Origin: CAYUTA01 sp964447605
GTDB lineage: Bacteria > Bacillota > Clostridia > Christensenellales > CAG-138
NCBI GenBank assembly: GCA_964447605.1
Contig: CAYUTA010000026.1
Location: 1 to 34,670 of the forward strand
DNA: 34,670 nt
Direction: 5' to 3'
Shown: positions 22,716-30,903 of the stretch, in pieces
How the letters are laid out: each line of letters starts with the position of its first letter
Position numbering within the stretch: the first letter of the stretch is position 1
The notes under the pieces: generated by a model
What the model was told of the DNA's origin: nothing
The model's database searches: none
Seen by the model: only the letters and a program-made list of their open reading frames with translations
Made by a program: the position numbers and the translations under genes

Positions 22716-23987
22716 TCAGTTCAGGAATCCTTTGTAATGCCGCATCAGCATATGGGATTCCAGCTGTTCGGTCGTTTCAAGCGCCACGCTGACCATAATC
22801 AGCACGCTCGTTGCGCCAAACGCGGACGTCTGCCCCAGCCCGCGCAGCGCAAGCGTCGGCAGAATCGCGATCACCGCGAGGAACAGCGAGCCGAACATGG
22901 TTAACCTGCTGCTGATTCTGGCCAGATAATCGCTCGTCGGCTTGCCGGGCCGGATGCCCGTGATAAAACCGCCGTTTTGCTGCAGGTTCTTCGACATCTC
23001 AATCGGATTGAACGTGATGCTCGAATAAAAGTACCCAAAGGCGATGATCAGCAACGCATACACGAGGAAGTAGATCACCGTCGTGCTGCCGAGGTACTTT
23101 TCATAGAAGCTATAGAATCCGCCGCTTGGCCAGAACTGGGCGAACATGCCCGGGAACTGGATAAACGTCATGGCAAAGATCAGCGGGAGCACGCCGTTGG
23201 CGTTGGCCTTGATGGGCAGATAGGTGCTCTGCCCGCCGTACATCTTGCGGCCCACAACGCGCTTTGCATACTGGACCGGGATGCGGCGCTGCGCCTTGTC
23301 AACATAGGTGACCAGCGTAATCAGGCCGATGACCACAACCATCAGGATAACGAACTTCCACCAGGCCAGCGTGCCGACAACCAGCTGCTGCACCCAGCCG
23401 ATGAGCGTTGTGGGAACGCGGCTGACAATCGAGGCAAAGATCAGCATGGAAATGCCGTTGCCGATGCCGTTTTCCGTGATGCGCTCACCCAGCCACATCA
23501 GAAACGCCGTTCCGGCCGTGGAGCAAATGCCGATGACGGCATAGGTCCAAAATCCCGGGTTGATGACGACGTCCTGTCCGACGGCGGAGTTCTGCAAGCC
23601 CACAAAGATGCCGATCGACTGCACCATGGCAAGGCCAATACCGGTATAGCGCGTGATGCGCTCAATTTTGGCCCGGCCGTCGTCCTCCTTGCTCAGGCGC
23701 TCCAGCGCGGGAATCGCGATGGTCAGCAGCTGCAGGATGATCGACGCGGTGATATACGGCGAGATGCCCATTGCAAACAGGGTAAACTGCGAAAACGAGC
23801 TGCCTGTCAGCAGATCGAGGAATCCCAGAATGTCGTATGCCTGCACGGCCTCTTCAAGCACCGCGGTGTTCACGCCCGGGATCGGGATAAAGCAGCCAAG
23901 CCGATAGATTACGATCAAAAGCAGCGTAATCAGTATCTTTTTGCGAATATCCCTTACCTTAAAGGCGTTGATGAATGTGTTAAACAT
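22716..23987 (-). CDS. secY: Protein translocase subunit SecY
   Basis: 423 residues, ten membrane helices forming the channel for exported proteins. Signatures: the first-helix region IYRLGCFIPIPGVN, the plug area after it, GISPYITASIILQLL, and the cytosolic loop with VVGRKMYGGQSTYLPIK. The start codon overlaps the rplO stop (TAATG), giving strict coupling. It lies in the usual place between rplO and adk. Confidence 0.98.
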   Translation of the reverse strand: MFNTFINAFKVRDIRKKILITLLLIVIYRLGCFIPIPGVNTAVLEEAVQAYDILGFLDLLTGSSFSQFTLFAMGISPYITASIILQLLTIAIPALERLSKEDDGRAKIERITRYTGIGLAMVQSIGIFVGLQNSAVGQDVVINPGFWTYAVIGICSTAGTAFLMWLGERITENGIGNGISMLIFASIVSRVPTTLIGWVQQLVVGTLAWWKFVILMVVVIGLITLVTYVDKAQRRIPVQYAKRVVGRKMYGGQSTYLPIKANANGVLPLIFAMTFIQFPGMFAQFWPSGGFYSFYEKYLGSTTVIYFLVYALLIIAFGYFYSSITFNPIEMSKNLQQNGGFITGIRPGKPTSDYLARISSRLTMFGSLFLAVIAILPTLALRGLGQTSAFGATSVLIMVSVALETTEQLESHMLMRHYKGFLN

Positions 23988-24430
23988 TATCCGATCACCT
24001 CAACACTTCCACCTGCCGCCTTGATGGCGGATTGCGCGGTCTGGGAGAACTTCGCCGCTTTTACGTCCAGCTTCTTTGTCAGCTCACCGCCGCCCAAGAC
24101 TTTCAGGCCGTCCTTTTCGATCTTGCTGATAACGCCCTGCTCCTTCAGCAGTTCAGCCGTCACTACGGTACCGTTCTCCAACCTTTCGAGGTCGGAAATA
24201 TTGATAATCGTGTATTCTTTTGCAAAGATATTGGTGAAGCCGCGCTTTGGCAGACGGCGAGTCAGCGGCATCTGGCCGCCCTCAAAGCCGTTCTTCTTGC
24301 TTCCGCTGCGCGCTTTTTGGCCCTTATGACCCATCGTCGAGGTCTTGCCCATGCCGCTGCCGGTACCGCGACCGACGCGCTTGGACGACTTTTTCGACCC
24401 GGGAGCAGGCTGTAATTCATGCAGTTTCAT
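23987..24430 (-). CDS. rplO: 50S ribosomal protein L15 (uL15)
   Basis: 147 residues, normal length. The basic, glycine-rich N-terminus (GSKKSSKRVGRGTGSGMGKT) and the GFEGGQMPLTRRLPKRGF block are diagnostic. L15 helps late 50S assembly. 21 bases after rpmD; its stop overlaps the secY start. Confidence 0.97.
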   Translation of the reverse strand: MKLHELQPAPGSKKSSKRVGRGTGSGMGKTSTMGHKGQKARSGSKKNGFEGGQMPLTRRLPKRGFTNIFAKEYTIINISDLERLENGTVVTAELLKEQGVISKIEKDGLKVLGGGELTKKLDVKAAKFSQTAQSAIKAAGGSVEVIG

Positions 24431-24451
24431 TGAACATGCTCCTCCGCTTAC

Positions 24452-24652
24452 TTAGACTTCTTCCACTTCCACCAGATGCTTGACCTTAAAGATCTTGCCG
24501 CGGGTGGCAGCGTTATCCGGCTGGACGGTCTGGCTATGGATCTTTCTAAGCCCCAGCGACTCCAGCGTCGCCTGCTGATCCTTCAGACTGGAGATCGGGC
24601 TCTTGACAAGCGTAATCCTAACGCTCTTAATCTGTTCCTTCTTCGTTGCCAT
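24452..24652 (-). CDS. rpmD: 50S ribosomal protein L30 (uL30)
   Basis: 66 residues, a few more than the usual 59-60 because of a short MATKKEQI leader. IRITLVKSPISS-like and LGLRKIHS motifs with VQPDNAATRGKIFKVKHLV match L30. It sits between rpsE and rplO with gaps of 11 and 21 bases. Confidence 0.95.
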   Translation of the reverse strand: MATKKEQIKSVRITLVKSPISSLKDQQATLESLGLRKIHSQTVQPDNAATRGKIFKVKHLVEVEEV

Positions 24653-24663
24653 ATCCTGCCTCC

Positions 24664-25173
24664 TTATCCAAGGATCTCCTCAACGGTCTTGCCGCGCAGC
24701 TTGGCCACCTGTTCGGCGGTGCGCAGCTGGGTCAGGCCGTTGATGGTCGCCTTCACGCAGTTAGAGGGGTTGTTGGAACCGAACGACTTGGTGCGGATGT
24801 CGCGGATACCCGCCATCTCCAGCACCGCACGAGCGGGGCCGCCCGCAATCACGCCGGTACCTTCTTCGGCCGGGAGCATGCGGACATGTCCCTTGCCGAA
24901 CTTGCCTTCCACCTGATGTGGAATGGTGGTTCCGACGATCGGAATCTCGACCATATGGCGCTTGGCGTCCTCAATACCCTTGCGCACGGCCTCCGGGATT
25001 TCCGCCGCCTTGCCAAGGCCAACGCCAACCTTGCCCTTTTCGTTGCCGACCACCATGAGCGCGGTGAACCGGAAGTTCTTGCCGCCCTTGACGACCTTGG
25101 CGACACGGTTGATGGAGACCAGGCGCTCTTTGAATTCCGAGGGCTCTTTTTCGAATCTCTTATTGTTTTGCAT
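24664..25173 (-). CDS. rpsE: 30S ribosomal protein S5 (uS5)
   Basis: 169 residues. The double-stranded-RNA-binding N-domain (LVSINRVAKVVKGGKNFRF) and the C-domain (GPARAVLEMAGIRDIRTKSFG) are both typical. S5 shapes the mRNA entry path and decoding accuracy. It lies 12 bases after rplR with a good ribosome site. Confidence 0.97.
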   Translation of the reverse strand: MQNNKRFEKEPSEFKERLVSINRVAKVVKGGKNFRFTALMVVGNEKGKVGVGLGKAAEIPEAVRKGIEDAKRHMVEIPIVGTTIPHQVEGKFGKGHVRMLPAEEGTGVIAGGPARAVLEMAGIRDIRTKSFGSNNPSNCVKATINGLTQLRTAEQVAKLRGKTVEEILG

Positions 25174-25185
25174 CTCGTTTCCTCC

Positions 25186-25554
25186 TTAGAAGTCCAGCCC
25201 GGCCTTGCGCGCGCCGTCGGCCAGAGCCGCCACGCGGCCCGTGTACAGATATCCGCCACGGTCGAAAATGACCCGGCCGATTCCTTTCGCCTGTGCGCGC
25301 TTGCCAACGAGTTGGCCAACCATCGTTGCCTGCTCGGTCTTGGTCTTGTCGGCGAGTTGATCCTTGATTTCGGCATCCAGCGTGGAAGCTGCGACCAAGG
25401 TGTTGCCTGCGCTGTCGTCGATGATCTGCGCGTAGATATGGGTTGTGCTGCGGTAAACATTCAAGCGGGGACGCTCGAGCGTACCGCTGATGTTCTTGCG
25501 CTGGCGGTAATGCCTTTTTACGCGAACCGCGTTTTTATCGACTTTTGAAAACAT
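25186..25554 (-). CDS. rplR: 50S ribosomal protein L18 (uL18)
   Basis: 122 residues, binds 5S rRNA. RPRLNVYRSTTHIYAQIIDD and the end GYLYTGRVAALADGARKAGL are family motifs. Basic N-terminus (KVDKNAVRVKRHYRQRK). 21 bases after rplF, in standard order. Confidence 0.97.
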   Translation of the reverse strand: MFSKVDKNAVRVKRHYRQRKNISGTLERPRLNVYRSTTHIYAQIIDDSAGNTLVAASTLDAEIKDQLADKTKTEQATMVGQLVGKRAQAKGIGRVIFDRGGYLYTGRVAALADGARKAGLDF

Positions 25555-25575
25555 CTTTTGTCACTCCTTCCTGCC

Positions 25576-26115
25576 TTATTTACCGGTCTTGCCTTCCTTA
25601 CGGCGAACGTACTCGTTCTCATAGCGAATGCCCTTGCCTTTATAGGGCTCCGGGCTGCGCACCGTGCGGATATCGGCCGCTACCTGTCCGACCTGCTGTT
25701 TGTTGATGCCCTTGACCGTGATCTTGTTCGGCGTGGGCGTCTCAAAGGTGATGCCTTCGGGAGCGGCGAACTCAACGGGATGCGAATAACCGACGTTGAG
25801 CACAAGTTTGGTTCCCTGCATCTGGGCTCTGTAGCCAACGCCAACGATTTCTAAATGTTTTTCATAGCCTGTCGTCGTGCCGATCACCATGTTGTTGATG
25901 AGGGTACGGGAAAGGCCGTGCAGGGCGCGATGCATTTTGTTATCGCTCGGACGCGCGACGTGCAGTACGCCGGCGTCCTGTTCAATCTTCATCTCCGGCG
26001 AGAGCTTCTCCGACAAAGTGCCCTTCGGGCCTTTCACGGTAACGAGATTATCATCGCCGACCGTGATTGTCACTCCGCCAGGAATGCTGACCGGAAGTTT
26101 TCCGATTCGAGACAT
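25576..26115 (-). CDS. rplF: 50S ribosomal protein L6 (uL6)
   Basis: 179 residues, two tandem copies of the L6 fold. SRIGKLPVSIPGGVTITV opens it and PEPYKGKGIRYENEYVRRKEGK closes it. The gene follows rpsH after an unusual 127-base gap that contains a perfect hairpin. AAGGAG lies about 11 bases before the ATG. Confidence 0.97.
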   Translation of the reverse strand: MSRIGKLPVSIPGGVTITVGDDNLVTVKGPKGTLSEKLSPEMKIEQDAGVLHVARPSDNKMHRALHGLSRTLINNMVIGTTTGYEKHLEIVGVGYRAQMQGTKLVLNVGYSHPVEFAAPEGITFETPTPNKITVKGINKQQVGQVAADIRTVRSPEPYKGKGIRYENEYVRRKEGKTGK

Positions 26116-26157
26116 GGATTGCTTGCTCCTTCTTTCATGATTTCGTTGCTCTGATAC

Positions 26158-26172
26158 GCCGGGATGCCCGGC
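26158..26172 (-). repeat. Hairpin in the rpsH-rplF gap
   Basis: GCCGGG/CCCGGC (26158-26163/26167-26172) form a perfect 6-bp stem with a 3-nt loop, and TGGGA/TCCCA lies nearer the rpsH end. A possible -10 (TATAAG) sits between them on the minus strand, so an internal promoter is conceivable but not well supported. Confidence 0.4.
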
Positions 26173-26242
26173 TGCTCAGAATGCTTATAAGTATCCGCTG
26201 CTCTCCCCAACGCGGCCATGCGCTATGGGAGCGTCCCAGGGC

Positions 26243-26635
26243 TTACCAGACGTAAGCGAGAACCTCTCCGCCAACGCCCTGCCTGCGCGCCTCGCGGTCG
26301 GTCATCACGCCGCGCGAGGTAGAGACGATTGCGATGCCCAGTCCGCCGAGGACCTTGGGGATCTCGTCCTTACGGGCGTACACGCGCAGGCCCGGGCGGG
26401 AGATGCGCTTGAGCCCAACGATGACGCGCTGCTTATTGGGGCCGTACTTCAGCTGGATACGAATGTTCTTCCTGACGCCGTCCTCAACCGCCTCATAACC
26501 CTTGATATAACCTTCATCCAGCAAAATCCTGGCGATCGCCTGCTTCGTGGTGGAAGCGGGAATCTCAACCGCGTCATGCTTGGCAATCAAGGCGTTGCGG
26601 ATTCTGGTCAGCATATCGGCAATGGTATCTGTCAT
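26243..26635 (-). CDS. rpsH: 30S ribosomal protein S8 (uS8)
   Basis: 130 residues. DTIADMLTRIRNALIAKHDAVEI type start and the STSRGVMTDREARRQGVGGE end match. S8 is a primary 16S binder and the spc-operon repressor in E. coli. 14 bases after rpsN, 127 bases before rplF. Confidence 0.97.
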   Translation of the reverse strand: MTDTIADMLTRIRNALIAKHDAVEIPASTTKQAIARILLDEGYIKGYEAVEDGVRKNIRIQLKYGPNKQRVIVGLKRISRPGLRVYARKDEIPKVLGGLGIAIVSTSRGVMTDREARRQGVGGEVLAYVW

Positions 26636-26649
26636 GATCGTATCCTCCT

Positions 26650-26835
26650 TTACCAGCTTGCCTTGCGCACACCGGGAATCTCGCCCCTGTACGCCAGTTC
26701 ACGGAAGCAAATGCGGCAGATGCCATACTTGCGCAGAACGGAATGCGGCCGCCCGCAGATGCGGCAGCGCGTATATGCACGCGTGCTGTACTTCGGCGCG
26801 CGCTGTTGCTTTAACTTCATACTCGTCTTTGCCAT
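26650..26835 (-). CDS. rpsN: 30S ribosomal protein S14 (uS14), zinc type Z
   Basis: 61 residues, the short type Z form with two CxxC pairs (CRIC and CRIC) forming a zinc ribbon. Firmicutes and relatives commonly have this form in the spc operon. Located between rplE and rpsH, 18 and 14 bases apart. Confidence 0.97.
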   Translation of the reverse strand: MAKTSMKLKQQRAPKYSTRAYTRCRICGRPHSVLRKYGICRICFRELAYRGEIPGVRKASW

Positions 26836-26853
26836 GCCTTCACGTCCTCCTTA

Positions 26854-27858
26854 TCAGGCCTGCGCGAACGGCATGCCGAGCAGTGTCAGCAGCGCCTTCG
26901 CTTCTTCGTCCGTCTTTGCGCTCGTCACGAACACAATGTTCATGCCGCGGATCTTATCGACATCGTCGTAGTTGATCTCCGGGAAGATCAGCTGCTCCTT
27001 CACGCCCATGGCATAGTTGCCGCGGCCGTCGAACGATTTGTCGGACACGCCGCGGAAGTCGCGGACGCGGGGCAGCACGATGTTCATCAGCTTATCCGCA
27101 AAGTAATACATACGGTTGCCGCGCAGTGTGACCATTGCGCCGACATTCATGCCTTCGCGTACCTTGAAGTTCGCAACGGACTTCTTGGCCTTGGTGACCA
27201 CGGGCTTCTGGCCCGCAATGATGCCAAGTTCCTTGGCCGCGGCCTCGATGCCCTTGGGATTATCCTTCTCCGCCCCGAGTCCCATGCTGAGAATGATCTT
27301 CTCAAGCTTGGGAATCTCCATCACATTCCTGTAGCCAAACTGCTCCTTGAGCGCGGGCGCAATCTCGTTGCCGTAACGCTGCTTAAGACGCGGAGCCCCG
27401 GAGAACCCGGCCACGGTCTCCTTGGCAGCCTTGCTCTTCTTGGCGGCGGCTTTGGCGGCGCCTACGGCCTTTTCAACCTTTTTTGCCGTCTTTTCCACCT
27501 GCTTTGCGGCTTTTTCCACGGCTTCCGCCGCAGCGGCTTTGGTTTCGGCAGCGGCGGCTTCCACCTTCTCGGCGGTTTCCCGAGCGGTCTTCTCCGCTTT
27601 CTTGGCGGCGGCCTTTACGGCTTTCTCCGCCTTTTTTTCAGTGTCCTCGACCGCCTCTTTTGCCTCTTCAACAGCCTTCTTCGCCTTTTCTGCCGCAGCT
27701 TTTACGGTTTTTTCAACCTTTTCAGCCGCTTCCTTGGCCTTGGGAGCTGCCTTTTTGGCGGTCGATTTGGCTTCTTCCACAGCAGCTTCCGCCTTTTGCT
27801 TGACTTCTTCCACGATGGACTCGGCTGCCTCGACGATCTCTTCTTTCTTGGTTGCCAT
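26854..27858 (-). CDS. rplE: 50S ribosomal protein L5 (uL5) with long Ala/Lys/Glu N-terminal extension
   Basis: 334 residues, nearly twice the usual 179. Residues 158-334 are an ordinary L5 (LKQRYGNEIAPALKEQFGY... to the end, with the usual FRGVSDKSFDGRGNY), which binds 5S rRNA and bridges to S13. Residues 1-157 (nt 27388-27858) are a low-complexity helical stretch of Ala, Lys and Glu, such as KAEKAVKAAAKKAEKTARE, like histone H1 tails or LEA proteins. AAGGAGG precedes the ATG at 27858, and there is no Met or Val start with a ribosome site near residue 158, so the extension is translated as part of L5. Frame and spacing to rplX (23 bases) are intact; no frameshift. The job of the extension is unknown. 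Confidence 0.95.
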   Translation of the reverse strand: MATKKEEIVEAAESIVEEVKQKAEAAVEEAKSTAKKAAPKAKEAAEKVEKTVKAAAEKAKKAVEEAKEAVEDTEKKAEKAVKAAAKKAEKTARETAEKVEAAAAETKAAAAEAVEKAAKQVEKTAKKVEKAVGAAKAAAKKSKAAKETVAGFSGAPRLKQRYGNEIAPALKEQFGYRNVMEIPKLEKIILSMGLGAEKDNPKGIEAAAKELGIIAGQKPVVTKAKKSVANFKVREGMNVGAMVTLRGNRMYYFADKLMNIVLPRVRDFRGVSDKSFDGRGNYAMGVKEQLIFPEINYDDVDKIRGMNIVFVTSAKTDEEAKALLTLLGMPFAQA

Positions 27859-27881
27859 GTAATCAGTTCCTCCTTTCGGCC

Positions 27882-28199
27882 TTAGTCAATGTTCTTGCCG
27901 CATTTGATGCAGATGCGGACCTTTTTGTCGCCTTCCATCTTATGGCCGACGCGGGTTGCCTTTTCACACTTGGGGCAGACGAGCATCACGTTGGATACAT
28001 GGATGGCGCCCTCTTTCTCAATACGGCCGCCCGGCTCGCCCTGCCTGCGGGGCTTGACGTGGCGGGTAATCATGGCGACGTTCTGCACCACGACCCGGTT
28101 CTTTTCCGGATAGGCAACGAGAATCTTGCCCTTCTTGCCCTTGTCCTTGCCGGAGATGACGACGACGGTATCGCCCTTTTTGACGTTCAGCTTATTCAT
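27882..28199 (-). CDS. rplX: 50S ribosomal protein L24 (uL24)
   Basis: 105 residues. The KOW motif VKKGDTVVVISGKDKGKKG is at the N-terminus, and a zinc-type C-terminal ribbon has CPKC and CIKC. L24 starts 50S assembly near the tunnel exit. 12 bases after rplN. Confidence 0.97.
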   Translation of the reverse strand: MNKLNVKKGDTVVVISGKDKGKKGKILVAYPEKNRVVVQNVAMITRHVKPRRQGEPGGRIEKEGAIHVSNVMLVCPKCEKATRVGHKMEGDKKVRICIKCGKNID

Positions 28200-28211
28200 G
28201 TCATGCCCTCC

Positions 28212-28580
28212 TTACAGAACTTCCGGCGCGAGGGAAACGATCTTCATGTAATCCTTTTCGCGCAGTTCGCGTGCCACCGGCCCGAAGATACGGGTGCCGC
28301 GGGGCTGCTTCTGGTCGTTGATAATCACGGCCGCGTTGTCGTCAAAGCGGATAAAGCTGCCGTCGGCGCGCTGCGTACCCGAAACGGTACGCACGACCAC
28401 CGCACGGACAACGTCCTTTTTCTTGACCGCGCCGCCCGGAGAAGCGGACTTCACCGATGCGACGATCACATCGCCGATATTGGCGGACTTACGGTAGGAA
28501 CCGCCCAGCACGCGAATACACATGATCTCTTTCGCGCCGCTGTTGTCCGCGACCTTTAATCTGGTTTGCGGTTGAATCAT
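28212..28580 (-). CDS. rplN: 50S ribosomal protein L14 (uL14)
   Basis: 122 residues, normal. MIQPQTRLKVADNSGAKEIM opens it and FGPVARELREKDYMKIVSLAPEVL closes it. It lies near the binding site of RsfS and of IF2. 15 bases after rpsQ. Confidence 0.98.
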   Translation of the reverse strand: MIQPQTRLKVADNSGAKEIMCIRVLGGSYRKSANIGDVIVASVKSASPGGAVKKKDVVRAVVVRTVSGTQRADGSFIRFDDNAAVIINDQKQPRGTRIFGPVARELREKDYMKIVSLAPEVL

Positions 28581-28595
28581 TTTCCTGTTCCTCCA

Positions 28596-28853
28596 TTACT
28601 TCGCCTTTTCGACGATCTCCACAAGGCGCCATCTCTTATCCTTGCTGATGGGGCGGGTCTCCATAATTTTGACCGTATCGCCGACGCCGCACTGGTTCTC
28701 TTCGTCATGTACCTTGAACTTGCGGGTGCGGTTGACCATCTTGCCATACAGCGGATGACGCACTTTCGTCTTGATGGCGACCACTGCGGTCTTGTCCATC
28801 CTGTCGCTGACCACGGTGCCGATACGGGTTTTGCGATAGCCTCTTACTTCCAT
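28596..28853 (-). CDS. rpsQ: 30S ribosomal protein S17 (uS17)
   Basis: 85 residues, OB fold. KTRIGTVVSDRMDKTAVVAI and the HDEENQCGVGDTVKIMETRPISKDKRWRL block are diagnostic. It is a primary 16S binder. 21 bases after rpmC. Confidence 0.97.
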   Translation of the reverse strand: MEVRGYRKTRIGTVVSDRMDKTAVVAIKTKVRHPLYGKMVNRTRKFKVHDEENQCGVGDTVKIMETRPISKDKRWRLVEIVEKAK

Positions 28854-28874
28854 TTTTTCATATCCTCCTTCCCG

Positions 28875-29078
28875 TTACTCGGCAGCCGCTTTGAGCTCGC
28901 GCTCACGGATGATGGTCTTAACTCTGGCAATGTCCTTCTTGCATTCGTTGATCCGCTGGGGATTGTTGAGCTGACCCGTTGCGGACTGGAAGCGAAGGTT
29001 GAACAGCTCGCTTTTAAGCTCTTTTTCCCGCGCAGTCAGCGCGTCGTTGGATAATTCGCGAAACTTATTAGCCTTCAT
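28875..29078 (-). CDS. rpmC: 50S ribosomal protein L29 (uL29)
   Basis: 67 residues, a two-helix protein near the tunnel exit. KANKFRELSNDALTAREKEL and LFNLRFQSATGQLNNP are diagnostic. The ATG at 29078 overlaps the last 11 bases of rplP, and the ribosome site lies inside rplP. Longer in-frame starts upstream would extend far into rplP and are not used. Confidence 0.95.
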   Translation of the reverse strand: MKANKFRELSNDALTAREKELKSELFNLRFQSATGQLNNPQRINECKKDIARVKTIIRERELKAAAE

Positions 29079-29505
29079 CGGATTCACCACCCTCTTGCGT
29101 TTCCTTCTTGGCAATTTTGCACTTGAGCGGCAGCTTGTGCATGGCAAGGCGGAGCGCTTCACGCGCAAGCTCCTCATCCACGCCGCCAATCTCAAACATC
29201 ACTCTGCCGGGCTTCACGACCGCCACCCAGTATTCGGGGGAACCCTTGCCGCTGCCCATGCGGGTTTCGGCCGGCTTTTCGGTCACGGGCTTGTCGGGAA
29301 AAATTTTGATCCAGACCTGACCGCCGCGCTTGATGTAGCGCGTCATGGCGATACGCGCGGCCTCGATCTGCTGGCTGGTTACCCATGCCGGCTCAAGCGC
29401 GACGAGGCCATAGTCACCGTAGGTGATCGTGTTGCCGCGCAGGGCCTTGCCCTTCATGCGTCCGCGGAAAACCCTGCGGCGCTTTACTCTTTTCGGCATC
29501 AACAT
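29068..29505 (-). CDS. rplP: 50S ribosomal protein L16 (uL16)
   Basis: 145 residues. MPKRVKRRRVFRGRMKGKALRG-type start, RMGSGKG and the YWVAVVKPGRVMFEI core match. It lies near the A-site tRNA elbow. Starts just 2 bases after the rpsC stop. An acidic tail (QEGGESDEG) follows the conserved part. The first ATG (29505) has AAGGGGG upstream; a second Met two codons on is possible. Confidence 0.96.
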   Translation of the reverse strand: MLMPKRVKRRRVFRGRMKGKALRGNTITYGDYGLVALEPAWVTSQQIEAARIAMTRYIKRGGQVWIKIFPDKPVTEKPAETRMGSGKGSPEYWVAVVKPGRVMFEIGGVDEELAREALRLAMHKLPLKCKIAKKETQEGGESDEG

Positions 29506-29507
29506 GA

Positions 29508-30182
29508 TTATTTGCCCCCTTCCTCACGCTTGCTGGGCGCAGCGTTGCGCTTGCCGAGCACCTCGCCTTTATAAATCCAGACCTTGCAGCCGATGCGGCC
29601 GTAGGTGGTCTTTGCTTCCGCAAAGCCGTACTGAATATCCGCGCGCATGGTCTGCAGCGGGATGGACCCGTCGTGGTAACCTTCGCTGCGCGCGATTTCC
29701 GCGCCGCCCAGGCGGCCGGAGCACATGAGCTTGATGCCCTTTACGCTGGGCTTTTGCATGCTGCGACCCATTGCCTGCTTCATTGCGCGGCGGAAGCTGA
29801 TGCGCTTTTCAAGCTGCGCTGCGATATTCTCCGCAACAAGCTGCGCGTCCGCGTCTGCGTCGCGGATCTCCATGATGTTGACGTTGACATCCCGGCCGAC
29901 GGCCTTTTTGATGTCTTCCTTAATGGTTTCGATGCCTGCGCCGCCCTTTCCGATCAGCAGGCCGGGACGCGCGGTGTAGATGCTCACCGTGATCTTGCCC
30001 GCCGCGCGGTCGATCTCAATGCGCGAGATCGAAGCGGCATAGTACTTTCCTTTGACGAAATCGCGGATTTTATGGTCCTCTACGAGGAAATCGGCAAAAT
30101 CCTTCTTGGAGGCATACCAACGGGTATTCCAATCCCTGATGACTCCGACGCGGAAGCCGTTCTGATTTACTTTCTGACCCAT
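29508..30182 (-). CDS. rpsC: 30S ribosomal protein S3 (uS3)
   Basis: 224 residues. A KH domain (RPGLLIGKGGAGIETIKEDIKK) and the C-terminal GRLGGAEIARSEGYHDGSIPLQT block are seen. S3 forms part of the mRNA entry helicase. 15 bases after rplV. Confidence 0.97.
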   Translation of the reverse strand: MGQKVNQNGFRVGVIRDWNTRWYASKKDFADFLVEDHKIRDFVKGKYYAASISRIEIDRAAGKITVSIYTARPGLLIGKGGAGIETIKEDIKKAVGRDVNVNIMEIRDADADAQLVAENIAAQLEKRISFRRAMKQAMGRSMQKPSVKGIKLMCSGRLGGAEIARSEGYHDGSIPLQTMRADIQYGFAEAKTTYGRIGCKVWIYKGEVLGKRNAAPSKREEGGK

Positions 30183-30197
30183 TCTTCTACCTCCCTC

Positions 30198-30584
30198 TTA
30201 CTTCGCCTGATCCAGGACGATGGTGATGTGGCTCGTGCGTTTGCGGATGCGGGACGCGCGGCCATGCGCTCTTGGGCGATACCGCATCAGGGTCGGTCCC
30301 TGATTGGCATACACCTCGGCGACAAACAGATCGTCGCGGTTCATGTCGAGGTTGTTTTCCGCATTGGCCACGGCGCTCTTTAAGAGCTTTGCAACCGGCT
30401 CGGTGGCGGCCTTGGGCGTGTACTGGAGAATGGCCTCGGCCTCACGCACGCTCTTGCCGCGAATCAAATCCACGACGGACTTGGCCTTGCGGGAGCTGAT
30501 GCGGATATATTTGGCGGTCGCATGCGGACGTTTATCCGCGTTTTCGCGGCGCTTTGCTGTTTTTTCTCTCGATCTGGTAGCCAT
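30198..30584 (-). CDS. rplV: 50S ribosomal protein L22 (uL22)
   Basis: 128 residues. Normal core (YIRISSRKAKSVVDLIRGKS) and the long beta-hairpin that lines the exit tunnel, ending GPTLMRYRPRAHGRASRIRKRTSHI. The N-terminus has an extra 18 basic residues (ATRSREKTAKRRENADKR). 14 bases after rpsS. Confidence 0.97.
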   Translation of the reverse strand: MATRSREKTAKRRENADKRPHATAKYIRISSRKAKSVVDLIRGKSVREAEAILQYTPKAATEPVAKLLKSAVANAENNLDMNRDDLFVAEVYANQGPTLMRYRPRAHGRASRIRKRTSHITIVLDQAK

Positions 30585-30598
30585 CTTACGCTTCCTCC

Positions 30599-30880
30599 TT
30601 ATCTGGCGCCCGAGGACTTCTCGGAACCCTTGTGTCCTCTGAACGTACGGGTCGGAGCGAATTCGCCCAGCTTGTGGCCAACCATCTCCTCGGTGACGTA
30701 TACCGGCACATGCTTGCGGCCATCGTGCACCGCGATGGTATGCCCGACCATTTGCGGAAAGATGGTAGAGGCACGCGACCAGGTCTTGATGACGGTCTTC
30801 CTGCCGCTTGTGCTCATCGCTTCCACCCGCGCAAGCAGGCGTTCGCTGACAAACGGGCCTTTTTTAACCGATCTGCTCAT
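30599..30880 (-). CDS. rpsS: 30S ribosomal protein S19 (uS19)
   Basis: 93 residues, normal. SRSVKKGPFVSERLLARVEA and HTIAVHDGRKHVPVYVTEEMVGHKLGEFAPTR type blocks are diagnostic; the head of the 30S. 23 bases after rplB. Confidence 0.98.
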   Translation of the reverse strand: MSRSVKKGPFVSERLLARVEAMSTSGRKTVIKTWSRASTIFPQMVGHTIAVHDGRKHVPVYVTEEMVGHKLGEFAPTRTFRGHKGSEKSSGAR

Positions 30881-30903
30881 GATTTCTTCTCCTTCCTCTT
30901 TCC

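Noticed and set aside
22977..24329. A 450-codon open frame on the plus strand over secY and rplO
   Set aside because: It lies antisense to two certain genes, has no ribosome site and no family look; GC-rich DNA gives long antisense frames.
26854..27858. The L5 extension as a frameshift or misassembly fusing two genes
   Set aside because: The frame is continuous, spacing to rplX and rpsN is normal, and the ribosome site is at the far start, so it reads as one designed gene.
27422..27862. A 146-codon Ala/Phe/Ser-rich plus-strand frame opposite the L5 extension
   Set aside because: It is the mirror of the Lys/Ala/Glu-rich coding stretch. The minus-strand frame has a strong ribosome site and continues into L5.
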